NCBI GenBank assembly: GCA_947471745.1
Contig: CANJKZ010000169.1
Location: 3,126,501 to 3,190,500, forward strand
Direction of reading: 5' to 3'
Source: Closterium sp. Naga37s-1
Taxonomy: Eukaryota; Streptophyta; Zygnematophyceae; Desmidiales; Closteriaceae
DNA: 64,000 nt
This document shows, one piece after another, positions 9,939-21,234 of this stretch. Numbering within the stretch: position 1 is the stretch's first letter; every line of letters starts with the position of its first letter. The position numbers and the translations under genes are program-made. The notes beneath the pieces were generated by a model. That model saw nothing but the letters and a program-made list of their open reading frames with translations, was not told the DNA's origin and ran no database searches.

Positions 9939-12900
9939 TCAAGAAGTGAGCAAGTGAGGGAGAGTAGGCACAAGGCCTAGAACAGTACAGAAACGCTGAT
10001 GATCACAAGGCTGAAGCGCCTTGGTGAACACATCAGCAGTGTTGGCCCGAGTGGCCACGTAGGTAAGATGAAGCTGACCACGCTGCTGCAGCTCTCGAGC
10101 AAGGAAGTAGCGCAGAGCGATGTGCTTCGTTCTATGCTCCAGTCTGTGCTCCTGACACAAGGCAAGGGCGGCCTTGTTGTCGACGTACAGCACTGGAGGA
10201 GAACGAGGCCGCTCTCCCAGGTCGGTCAGCAGGTAGGTGAGCCAGCGTAGCTCCTGTGCAGCCATGGCTGTGGCGTAGATCTCAGCCTCACAACTGGAGC
10301 TGAGAACTGAAGACGAGCGTGTAGAACGCCAAGAAACTGAGCCAGAGCCAAGGCTGAAGGTGTAACCCTGAGACGACCGCTGAGTAGCCTGGTCGTCAGC
10401 CCAAGAAGCGTCTGAGTGTCCAGTGAGGACAACGTCGCGCCGTCCTCCAAGCACAAGCCCCATGCCCGACGTACTGCACAAGTAGCGCAACACCCTCTTA
10501 GCGGCATCCATGTGCTCCTTCCGGTGACGGCCAGGAGCGACATAGCGTGCTAGGATGCTAAGAGGGTATGCAAGGTCAGGTCGAGTGCAGGTCATCAGGT
10601 ACATGAGGCAGCCCACAAGCTCTGGATACGGGCCACTCGGCTCTACGGACTCATCCGAAGGCAGAGCTGAGAGCGAGTGACCGGTAGGCAGAGGAGTGGG
10701 CTGAGGCGAGGAGTACGTGAAGCGGAAGCGCTGAAGGACCTGCTGCACCATGTGTGACTGAGTCAAGGTGATGGTGCGCTGTGCTCTGTCCCGGGTGATC
10801 CGCAAGCCAAGATAGCTTGTCAGCTCACCCAGGTCTGTGCACGTGTGTCTCTTCTGCAGCTCCGACTTCACGTGGGCGAGTGCCTCAGTGTCAGCAGTAG
10901 CAAAGACCAAGTCGTCTACGTACACTAGAACGTAGAACGGTGGTAGAGTGGTGTCGGTGCGTAGAAACAGCGACGGGTCAGCAGTAGAAGGAGCAAACCC
11001 AAGAGCAGCAAGAGTAGTCCTCAGTGTGTCGTGCCACTCACGGGGTGCCTGGCGGAGACCGTAGACTGGCCGCCGGAGGCTCCACTGGGTACCAGGAGGG
11101 AACGACCCAGTGAAGCCAGGTGGGCGGCGCAGCCAGATCTCCTCGTGCAGGCTGCCCTGTAGGAAAGAAGTGCTGAAGTCAAGAGAGTGGAGCTCGTAGT
11201 CACGCTGAGCAGCGACGTGCAGCAGAACTCGAAGAGTGGTCATCTTCGGGGTCGGGGAGAAGGTCTGGAAGAAGTCAACTCCCTCTCGCTGACTGAAGCC
11301 TCGTGCAACGTAACGCGCCTTGAAGACAGGCGGAGAACCCGGCGGCCGCTTCACCCTGAAAATCCACATGCCACTGACGATGTTCGCCCCAGGTGGGGGA
11401 ACCTCGTCGACGTAGGTGCCTGTGGACTTCCAGGAAGCCATCTCTGCGTCCATGGATGTCTGCCACTGAGAGGAGTAGAGACCCTCCATCGCCTCTGCGT
11501 AAGAGCGTGGGGTCGGGATGTCTGGTGCATCCGGGTCTCCCTCAGGGGCAATCAGCATGGACACGAGATGAGGTAAAGCAGCGGCAAAGCACTCAAACTC
11601 CTCATGTCTGTCCTCAAGGACGTCCGTGCCAAGAGCACACTCACCCCCGACGAACGGAGGACAGACAGACTCAGACTCAGCAACAAGGCTAGCGGCGTAG
11701 TCTAGACGACAGGCGGCAGCAAATTCAACAAGCTCAGCGACTAGAGCAGACGCAGCAGAGGACTCAAAGGTAGGGTCAGTGACAACAGTGGCAAGGAGAC
11801 GCGCGACAGTAGGACTGGCAGCACAAGTAAGGTCTGACGGCGGGTCAGCAACGTCAGGAAGAGAGGACGCAGGAGGAGACGGTAGAGGGACGCGCTGTGG
11901 AGCAGTAGAAGGACGCAGGGTCATATAGTGAGTGCCAAGGACAGGAGGAGGACGCTGACGCGGAGCACGACGACCAGCGCGGACAGCGCGGACAGGCGAC
12001 TCTGGACGCGACTCAGGCGACTCTGGACTAGACTCAGGCGACGGAGGACGAGACTCAGGCTCACGACGCTCAGTAAGACTACCCGTCGGCGCAGTGTAAG
12101 GAGAAGGACCAGGCAGCGGAGTGGCAGGCTGTAACTGTGACTGTGACTGGACAGGCGGCGGACTCAGTAGGGGAGGAGTAGGACCAGTAGAGGGCGGGAG
12201 ACCAAGAACCTGCTGAAGGAGCGGAACGTAGTACGGCCGCGGCCGCTCAGCAACTCCAACTCCAACCCCCTCAGCAGCTCCAGTCCCAGCAGCTCCAGTA
12301 CCTCCAGTACAAGCACCTCCAGGACCAGCAGCTCCAGCAGCTCCAGCACCAGCAGCACCACCAGCAGCACCAGCACCTCTAGCAGCTCCAGCAGCACCGC
12401 CAGCAGCAGAAGTGCCTCCAGCAGCTCCAGCACCAGCAGCACCTCCAGCAGCTCCAGCAGTACCAGCACCAGCAGCACCAATACCAGCAGCACCTCCAGC
12501 AGCTCCAGCAGCACCTCTAGCAGCTCCAGCAGCACCAGCACCAGCACCACCTCCAGCAGCACCAGCAGCACCGCTTGCAGCAGCAGCACCTCTAGTAGCT
12601 CCAGCAGCACCAGCACCAGCAGCACCTCCAGCAGCGCCAGCAGCACCGCCAGCAGCACCAGCACCTCCAGCAGCTCCAGCAGCACCAGCACCAGCAGCAC
12701 CTCCAGCAGCGCCAGTAGCAGCAGCACCTCCAGCAGCTCCAGCACCAGCCGCACCTCCAGCTCCAGGGTCCGCGACACTAGTAGCACCACTCCGGAGACT
12801 GCAGGGACGAGCGTACCACTCTCGGAGCCGCTGGGGAGAGAGCAGCTCCCGCCTAGGAGGGGAAGCACGAGCACGAGCTCCAGCAGCACCTCTCCTGAGG

Positions 12901-14180
12901 CTGCAGTACTGTAAGTACCACTCACGCAGCTGCTGTGAGGAAAGAGCGCCTCCAGGTGTAGCACTCTCAGTCGCAGCACCCTCTGGCTCAGTACCCTCAG
13001 ACGTAGCACTCCCAGGCTCAGCACCCCCAGACTCAGCACCCCTAGACTCAGCACCCGCAGGCTCCGCACCCCCAGACTCCGCAACCCCAGGCTCCGCACC
13101 CCCAGGCTCCGCACCCCCAGGCTCCGCACGCTCAGGCTCAGCACCCCTAGCAGGACGAGAGTCGACAGCTACCTCGACAGGCTCAACCGGGTCTACCTGG
13201 GACACACCTGAGGGAGCGGCACCCTGAGGGGAGAGGGGGTCTACCACAGCAGCACCTGGCGCGAGGAAGAGAGGCGGGGGGGGGAGCGGGGCAGTGCGGT
13301 AGGGGAAGAGGCGGTAGTAGGGCACCGACTCGTCAAAAGTGAGGTCCTGAGAGGGCAGGACACGGCGCGAGGTGGCGTGGTAAAACTGCCAACCAGACGC
13401 GTCCGGGACGAAGCCAAGGAAGACACAAGGAACAGCGCGGGAGGAGAGCTTGTCCGCGGACGTATCGCGGACAAAAGCTCGAGATCCCCAGACCCGGAAA
13501 CGCGACGCATCGCCAACCTTCCCCGTCCACAGCAGTGTGGGCGAGGTCTCCGGCAAGGAGACACGGGGCCAGAGGTTGAGCTGATGCGCAGCGTACCGGA
13601 CCGCAAACGGCCACAGAAAGTGGGGGGCAGCCGCATGGATCAAGGAGGTACGAGCGACCTCCATGACCAAGCCAATGCGGCGCTCAGCAACCCCATTCTG
13701 CTGTGGAGAGGCCGGAAGCGTGAACGACTGCTCAATGCCCTCCCCCTGACAGAAGGCCCTCAAGAGGTCGGAGGAAAACTCCCCACCTCTGTCAGAGTGC
13801 AGACGCAGGACAGGAAAGTCCGAGTGGAACCTCTCGCTGATCTGGAGACGGGCAGCGCGGATCCAAGGGATCAAAACATCAGGGACTTCACCCTTGGTGC
13901 GCAAGGGGAAGACCGTGGTGTAGCGCGAGTAGTCGTCAACAACTATCAAGAAGTACCTCTCCTGACCCTGTCCACGGACGCGGGCTGGTCCCCACACGTC
14001 TATGTGGAGAGTCTGCAGGGGAGCAGTCGTCGGGGGAAACGAGGAGGAATGAGGAGCGGCGCGCTGCCGCCCCTCGACACAGGGAAGACAGGGAGGAGCA
14101 GGCGAGGGTGGGAGGGGAGGGAGTACCCTGGGAAGACCAGAGACAAGGTACCGTTTGTGCATGCCACGAAGGCGCTGCAC
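9939..14180 (-). mobile_element. Element A pol region: integrase, RT, RNase H
   Basis: A long open segment of about 1,400 residues on the minus strand. It begins just before the Copia integrase core, with LHIDVWGPARV, VVDDYSRY, LHSDRGGEF and QQNGVAERRIG. Then comes a low-complexity linker of Ala/Gly and Glu-Pro-Gly-Ala repeats of about 300 residues. The RVT_2 reverse transcriptase follows (YGLRQAPREWH, LVYVDDLVFA), then RNase H (GHSDASWADD, SSCEAEIYA, LYVDNKAAL, KHIALRYFLARE). Confidence 0.9.
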
Positions 14181-14224
14181 GGACGGGTGACCAAGGCGGT
14201 GGTGCCAGAGGACGGTCTCGTGCG

Positions 14225-15091
14225 CTAGAGAGCGACACGAGCAGACGCAGCTAGCTGAGGGGACTCAGTGGTCAGTGTGTACAGGTCCGACCCCGGCTGC
14301 CTAGTGAAGGTAGCCAGGTGACGGCCCGTCCGAGCACACGTGCAGTGTGTCACGCGCTCGTAGGCAGGGGTGAACTGGTGGACACCCCCGTCCTGGAGCG
14401 CACAACCCTCCACCAAGTTCGTAGAGAACGAGGGGAGGTGGAGACCTGACAGTGTGCCCGACGGAACCGCAGGACAAGGAAGGACAGTGGAGGAGGTCGC
14501 AATGACCGGACCCCCAGAGGGGTCAGCGAGGGAGACAGCAACTGGCCGAGCAAGCTGCTCAAGGGCAGTGCGGTCACGAAAGAAACAGCGAGAAGCACCT
14601 GAGTCCAGTGTGAAGGTGTGCAGTGCCTCAGTAGACTCAGTACCAGGGGGCGCAGACTCACGAGCACCTAGAGCAGCAGCCTCACCAGCACCTGGGGCAG
14701 CAGACACGCGAGTACCTGGAGCGGCAGCCTCACCAGCACCTAGGGCAACAGACGCACTAGCACCTAGAGCGGCAGCCTCACTGGTCCGAATGCCCGGGTC
14801 GGGCGGAACACGCAGGTACTGAGCACCCTCTCCACTAGTAGACAACACATACATGGCAGTGAGAATAGCATCAAAGTCAAGAGCATAGATATCAATGTTC
14901 TTCCTCATCAGATCAGCCCAGCGGGGCAGCTCAGTGGCAGCAGGGAACTGAGTGCGCCAAGCGTCGTCGAGGCGGGAGAAGCAGCGCTGCGCGGTGTGCG
15001 CCCTCCCACACGTCTGGCCAGTGCGGTCACCAGTGCGGATGACGTAAGTGCAGCTAAGGCCACCCCCCCCCCCCCGTGCTGAGAGTACCAC
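14225..15091 (-). mobile_element. Element A protease and pre-integrase region
   Basis: A segment of about 290 residues with a Cys/His cluster (residues about 14-40), Ala/Gly/Pro repeats, the aspartic-protease signature FTLDSGASRCFF, and a pre-integrase-like end with HCTCARTGRHLATF. Adjacent sequence upstream (15400-15100) encodes a Gly-rich stretch typical of the nucleic-acid-binding end of gag. Confidence 0.75.
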
Positions 15092-15625
15092 TCACGAAGC
15101 TCCTGGGACGACGGAGTCTGCTGTTGGCTCTGGCCACCGCCAGCGCCTCCACGACCACCACCTCCGCCGCCACCACCTCGACCACCACCGCCCCTGCCGC
15201 CGCCGCGTCCACCGCCGCCCCAACCACCGCCCCCACCCCGGCCACCTCCTCCGCCGCTGCCGCCACCACCCCCACCGCTGCCACTAGCCCCTCCAGCCCC
15301 GCCACCACCCCCACCGCCGCCACCGCCCCCAGCACCGCCTCCCCCGCCGTCACCTCCACCTCCCTTGCCCCCTTTGCCCTTGCCGCTGCGGCGCCAACTC
15401 GGAGCGGACGCAGTCCCGACCTGCTCAGTACCAACTAGGTCGACAGCAGCAGCAGAGGCGACGGAGGGGAGAAGGGGGGAAGGGGAACACCCCTCGAAGA
15501 AAGGGGTGCGGGGGTCGCCACGAGACGCACCTACAGCGACTATGCTAGTCTCAGCTGCAAGCAGTTCCTTCTCGAGCAGATCAACGGTGAGCTCAGTGGG
15601 GCAGCGAGCGAGGAAGTGGTCCCTG

Positions 15626-16492
15626 TGTTAGAGACTAAGGACGGAGTCTATGAAGATTAGGAGCCAAAATATCTCAACATCGTTGGGCCTAGTTTCTGAA
15701 CAGAAAAGTCGAGTTCACAAGAAACGCCGTCGACGGAAATTTCACGGTTAAAACTTCACCAAACTCAGATATGTTGTAGCTCTACTCTGTGGCTACAATT
15801 CCCAAGTTGAATCGTACGGAAAGGTGAAGTGTGTCTTGGGTTATCGATTTCAGCGCACTAGGGGGTATGCTGCCATAGAATCTTAACTCAATCACAAAGT
15901 TCACACAAGTTCACACAAGAGAATTGGAGTAGCACTAAACCAGGTGGAAGGGATTAGGAGGACGAGAGGGAAGGTCCCAAGAGAGTCCCCAACCAAGGAA
16001 ACCCCATGGCATACAATTCCCTTCCCCATAGGCAACCCAACTTTGACCTTTGTCACTATCCCAACCTCCACAATCCACCTCAACCCAACTTGGCCACACT
16101 TGCCAACCTGGTTTGGTTTCTCCCAACCATTTGGCAGCAACTACAGTAGAAAAGACGAATTTCCCAACCCCCAAAAGTCTGTACCCCATATTGAGTCAAC
16201 CCCACAACTTCCCATAGTCACCACAACCAAATATCAAAAGCATACGAACTCCAACGTTCGTAACTTTCTTGTTCGTGCTCCGATTGAAGCGATACTTGGT
16301 TCCTCGGAAAGCTCTTGAGCAGAGGAGTCACTTCAGATATCTGCTCAAGCCAAATAACATTCACACACACACTCAGAAAAACCAAACCGCACAAAACACA
16401 AATTCTTGTGCACACTCACAACACGCATGCAACGCACGAACATATGATGGGAGGCAGACAGACGTGAATGCGAATGGTAGCATCACTCAACA
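15626..16492 (-). repeat. Element B 3' LTR
   Basis: 867 bp, TGTTAGAG...CTCAACA. Further copies lie at 21235-22099, 23099-23963 and 24963-25829. Confidence 0.95.
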
Positions 16493-16549
16493 AACTCCCC
16501 CTCTGGCTGCCAACCATCATCCCACATGCCATAGCTCAAGCATGCATCC

Positions 16550-18310
16550 TCAATGCACACTCATCCCAGCAAGCTTCATGCCCTTCCAATGCTCAGATTC
16601 AGCCAGGCGCTTGGTGAGAATGTCAGCCGCCTGCTGATGGGTCTTCACAATCTCCAGCCGCACCTCCTTGTCCAGGAGCCTTCTCACCCAGTGCCACTTA
16701 GGCCTGATGTGTTTGGTCAGCCCATGAAGACAAGCATTCTTCGCTAGCTTCACCGCCGACTCATTATCACAGAAAATCACAGTCGGCTCCCTCTGACCAA
16801 CTCCAATCTCCTCCAACAAACGCCTCAGCCACACCACCTCCTTTGCCCCATGATGCAGGGCCATGTACTCTGTCTCACACGAGGACTGCCCCACCTCATT
16901 CTGCTTCTTACTGCGCCAGCTCACTGCACCACCTCCGAACAGGCACACATAGCCTCCAATGCTGGTGCCATCCGCTTTCACCGAATTGAAGCTAGCGTCA
17001 GTGTAGCAGGTCAGGAGCATCTCCCCCTTGCTCAAATCAGCTGCACTCCTCTGCAGCCTCTGCCTCACAGCACTGTACTCCAAACCCACTGATGCCGTTG
17101 CACTCACATAGCGGACCAACCTCTTGGCCGCTTCCAGCTGCTCATGACTGGGGCGTGAAACCACACTGGCAAGCCTGGATGTTGCAAAGGCAATGTCAGG
17201 CCGTGTGTGGTTAGCCGCATAGTTGAGTGCCCCAACCATGGAATGAAAAAGTTTCCTGTCACTCTCACCCACCACCTCCTCATCAGCACAGGGCTCCACA
17301 GTGAACCCCGAAGGCAGTGGGGTGGCTGGCTTTCCTCCATCTTGCAGCCCATACTTCTCAGCCAGCCCCTCACAATACTTTCTCTGGTGCAACCTCAACA
17401 CTCCCTTGTCAAGGTCCCTCTCCACATGCATCCCTAAATAGTACTTCACATCTCCCATCTTGGAGCACTTAAACTGCATCTCCAGCATCTCCTCCACATG
17501 CTCAATCATTGCAGACGACTCAGAGAAGAGCAGGATGTCGTCCACATACACCAGGAGCATGAGAAACTGCTCCTTCTCCTGCAGCAGGAACAAGCTGTGA
17601 TCACACTCACTCTTCTTGAAACCCCCAGCCAGCAGAGTCTCCTCTAACTTGTGGTACCATGCACGAGGAGCCTGCTTCAGGCCATAGATGGCCTTCTTCA
17701 GCCTGCACACCCTGCCGCTCCCATCATCCAAACCCTCAGGCTGTAACATGTACAGCTCCTCCAGAATGATCCCATTGAGGAAGGCGGTGGTGATGTCCAT
17801 CTGCTTCACCCGCCATCCACGGTTTGCTGCCATTGCCAATGACACCCGAAGTGTTGTGCCTTTCCCCACAGGAGCATAGAGCTCGTTGAAGTCCTTTCCC
17901 TTTGTCTGCTGAAACCCCTTAGCCACAAGCCTTGACTTGTAGCGGGTCAGCGCCCCATCAGGTCCGTACTTGTGCCTGAAAATCAGCTTGGAAGAAATGG
18001 CCTTCTTCCCGGGTGGCAGCTCACACAGCTCCCACGTCTCATTCTCTAGCAGAGAATCATACTCCTCCTTCACACTCTGCTTCCACTTTTCAGCATCGGG
18101 CCCGCTCAATGCCTCAGCTAGCGTCTTGGGCTCAGGGACGGCTGCCCAGTAGCAGTGTGCTATCTCATCCTCATCACACTGCTCAGCCACACTCCCAGCC
18201 CTTACCACCTTTGGCTTGCCACGGCTTGCATAGGTCAGCCTGTTAGGAGGGCGCACATCCCTCCTAGGACGGTCAGCCGTACGTCCGGCACCTTGTGGAG
18301 CACCTTGCTC

Positions 18311-18355
<45 letters not shown>

Positions 18356-21013
18356 CTCAGGTTCTCCCCCATCATCAGTCACCCCAGAGATCTCCTCCTT
18401 GGAGACAGAAACCTCCACCTGCCTCGAAGGCCGCTGCACCTCATCGGCCTCAATGATCAGTGGTGTTGTAGGAAGCTTCTGCTGCTGCTGCTTCCACTCC
18501 TTGTAGAACAAGGACTCAAGGAACTTAACATCCCTTGACACAGTCAGTTGCTGGCTCGTCAAGTCCCATATCAACCAGCCCTTGTGGTCCTTGGCAAGCC
18601 CCAAGTGCACACCCCATCTCCCAGAAGCTTCCAACTTTCCCCTCTTCTCCTTCGGTACATGAAACACCACCATGCAGCCATAAGTTCTCAGCATGTTGAC
18701 TGCAGGCGCACTCCCATACCACTTGGTGTAGGGGACCCATTGCTTGTCCCCCACAGTCGCCAGCACCCGGTTCTTCACAACAACGACCTGCCGCAGTGCT
18801 GTCACCCAAAACGGATCCGGCAGCCCTGCACGCCCAAGGAGAGTGCGAGCACCTTCCTGCAGGGTCCGGTTGAACCGCTCAGCCACGCCATTCTGCTGAG
18901 GGTTGTAAGGCACTGTGAGCTGATGCTGGATCCCCTTCCGCTTCAGCTCCTTCTCAAAATCAGCGCCGATGAACTCTCCTCCGTTGTCAGTGCGGATCAC
19001 CTTCACCTTGTGTCCGCTTTCCCTTTGTGCTCTCGGCATCCACTCCTTAAGAACAGCCGCTGCCACCTCCCCCTTAGTCTTGAGAGGGTACACCCACACC
19101 GCACGCGTGTGGTCGTCCACAATTGTCAAGAAGTAGCGGCTGCCCGAGAGAGAAAGGGCCCTCGTGGGGCCCACCACATCCATGTGCACTAGTGCAAGTG
19201 GTGCCTTGGCTGGTCCTGTGCTGCTGCTGAAGGGAAACTTCGTGAATTTGGTCTCAAGGCAGGTAGGGCAGCTCCCAATCTCCTTTGCTCCCCCCTTCAC
19301 CTCCAGCCCCTTCAAGCACCCATCCTTTACCAACTTCTGCAGCATAGGAATGTTCACATGGCACAGCCTCTCATGCCACGTCTCCCAATCAGCCTCACCA
19401 CTCCCAGATGAAGCCTTTGCCCATGCAGCTGTCGCATCCACACCAGCAAGCACCTCACCATGTGGCTGCTGTGGCTGCTGCACCTTCTTGACTGCATCCA
19501 GGGCCCCAGCAGTTGGTGCAGTCTCCTCTCCTCCCGCAGTTGCTTTAGCCGCTGCCGCTGCCTTTGCCGTTGCTGGTGGTTTCCCCTTCCAAGGGATGAT
19601 GGGCAGCTGCCACAGGTCCTTGATGCAGCTGCTCTTCTCCTCCAAGTTCCACAGCAGCAACTTCCCAAGCTTTGCACGGCAGCTGGTTGGGCCGAAGGTA
19701 ACTTCAGCCTTGCTCTTCTGCAGCCGGCGCACAGAAAGAAGGTTAGCGGACAAACCTTCAACCAACAGCACATTCCCAAGCCCCACAAGCTCTCCATTGG
19801 CTCCCATCACCTTAGCATTCCCAACACCAATCACAGGGAGCAAAGCACCTGAAGCGGCAGCCACAAAATTGATCTTCCCAGGAGGTTTTACCTCATCAAG
19901 CAAATCTGCCCGTGGGGTCATATGACTCGTGCAACCTGAATCGATCACCCAGTGAGTGAGGGGGTGCATCACAACCTTCCCAACTGAACCCATATCACCC
20001 CCACTCCCTTGCACATCCTCAACCATGAGGAACATCCCAGGGTCGGCTTTACCTTGTGCACCATCACCTTTTGCACCTGATCCTTGCACAGCGCCACCGC
20101 GTGCACGTTCACCACTTGGCGGCTTCATGCCTGGAGGGGCCCATCCCTCAGGCCGGCTGAAACACTTGAACCACGGGTGTCCAGCCTTCTTGCAGTACCA
20201 GCACGCACCCTCCATTCGGGTGCTCCCCCTGCCACCAGAGCTCCCATGCCCCTCATTGTAGTCACCTCGGCCTCTCCCTCTGCCAAAGCCTCTCCCACGG
20301 CCTCGGCCTCTCCCTCCCCCTCTTCCTCTGCTGCCTCCTGCAGCTCCATACCCCTCAGCAGTTTTGTTGGCAGCACCACCTCCCGTGTGGCGCCTGCGGA
20401 AGTCCTCTTGCAGAATCTGCTGCCGTAGCCACTCAGGCGTCCATTTGTCCTGCTGAACGTTGAGGGTGGGGATGAGGTTGTCCCACGAGTTGTCGAGCAC
20501 CGAGATGATCTTGGTGCACTGTTGCATCTGCGACACTTCGCTGCCCGCCGCTGCCATCCTCGCATAGGTGTCCTTGATCTTGTCAAGGACCGGTTTCACA
20601 TCATCTCCCGGTTTCATGGAGAGGGCAGCCAACTCCTTCTCCAACACAATCACCATCGGCAGCGTGTTGGGCTGAATCACGTCGCGTAGCAGCTTCCATG
20701 CCTTCGGTCCGGAATCATCCAACTCCACCAAATCCTTGATGTGCTGGAACATGTCGTTGTTGACCGATTGGAGGATGAGGTCGTACAGCACCGCGCTCTT
20801 CTCAATCCACCGATCGCGGGCATCTCCTTCCCCCGGCATCTTCTCCTCTCCCATTGCAATTTTCAGTAGCTTGTAGCGCTTGAAGGCGCTCCGCATCCGC
20901 CCGCTCCATTCCTCATAGTTGGAGCCATCCACAGCTTCGATCTTGGATGGTGGCGGTTCACTCCTCTTCTCAGCTGCATCTCCACTCCCTTGATTCATCT
21001 CCTCTGCTCCCAA
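16550..21013 (-). CDS. Element B gag-pol polyprotein (Copia)
   Basis: A 1,487-residue frame with the full Copia order. Gag of the UBN2 type occupies about the first 210 residues, followed by an Arg/Gly-rich patch. A CCHC zinc knuckle (CWYCKKAGHPWFKC) lies near 270, the protease (WVIDSGCTSHM) near 355, and a pre-integrase zinc motif (WHERLCHVNI with a later CPTC) near 550. The integrase shows VHMDVVGPT, VIRTDNGGEF and QQNGVAERFNRTLQ. A poly-Gln linker follows, then the reverse transcriptase (YGLKQAPRAWYHKLEE, LVYVDDILLFSES) and RNase H (CYTDASFNSV, SSCETEYMALHHGAKE, CDNESAVKLAKN). Length and domain order are normal for the family. The product would form virus-like particles and copy and insert the element; activity cannot be judged from sequence. 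Confidence 0.95.
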
Positions 21014-21234
21014 TCAGAGGTTTCAGCTCCCCCTTTTGCTGGTCACAATGTAGATCCACACAATCTTCACAAGTGTCGGCGCCAACGAAATTTCGGCAGA
21101 GTTTCCCCTTAGCGGAAGTCACATCCAACCTCCAGAACACCACTTAGGCACGCCCACAGGCCATGGTGAGTCTAGAAGGGTCTTCACACTTCAGTAGACT
21201 CTCCACAAAGTCCTTAATCAGCTCTGATACCACT

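Noticed and set aside
12164-13144. Leu/Val-rich and Ala/Pro-rich frames overlapping element A
   Set aside because: Frame-shifted or opposite-strand readings of the Ala/Gly-rich linker in the element's pol.
15048-15438. Thr/Ser/Ala-rich plus-strand frames
   Set aside because: Antisense of the Gly-rich gag region of element A.
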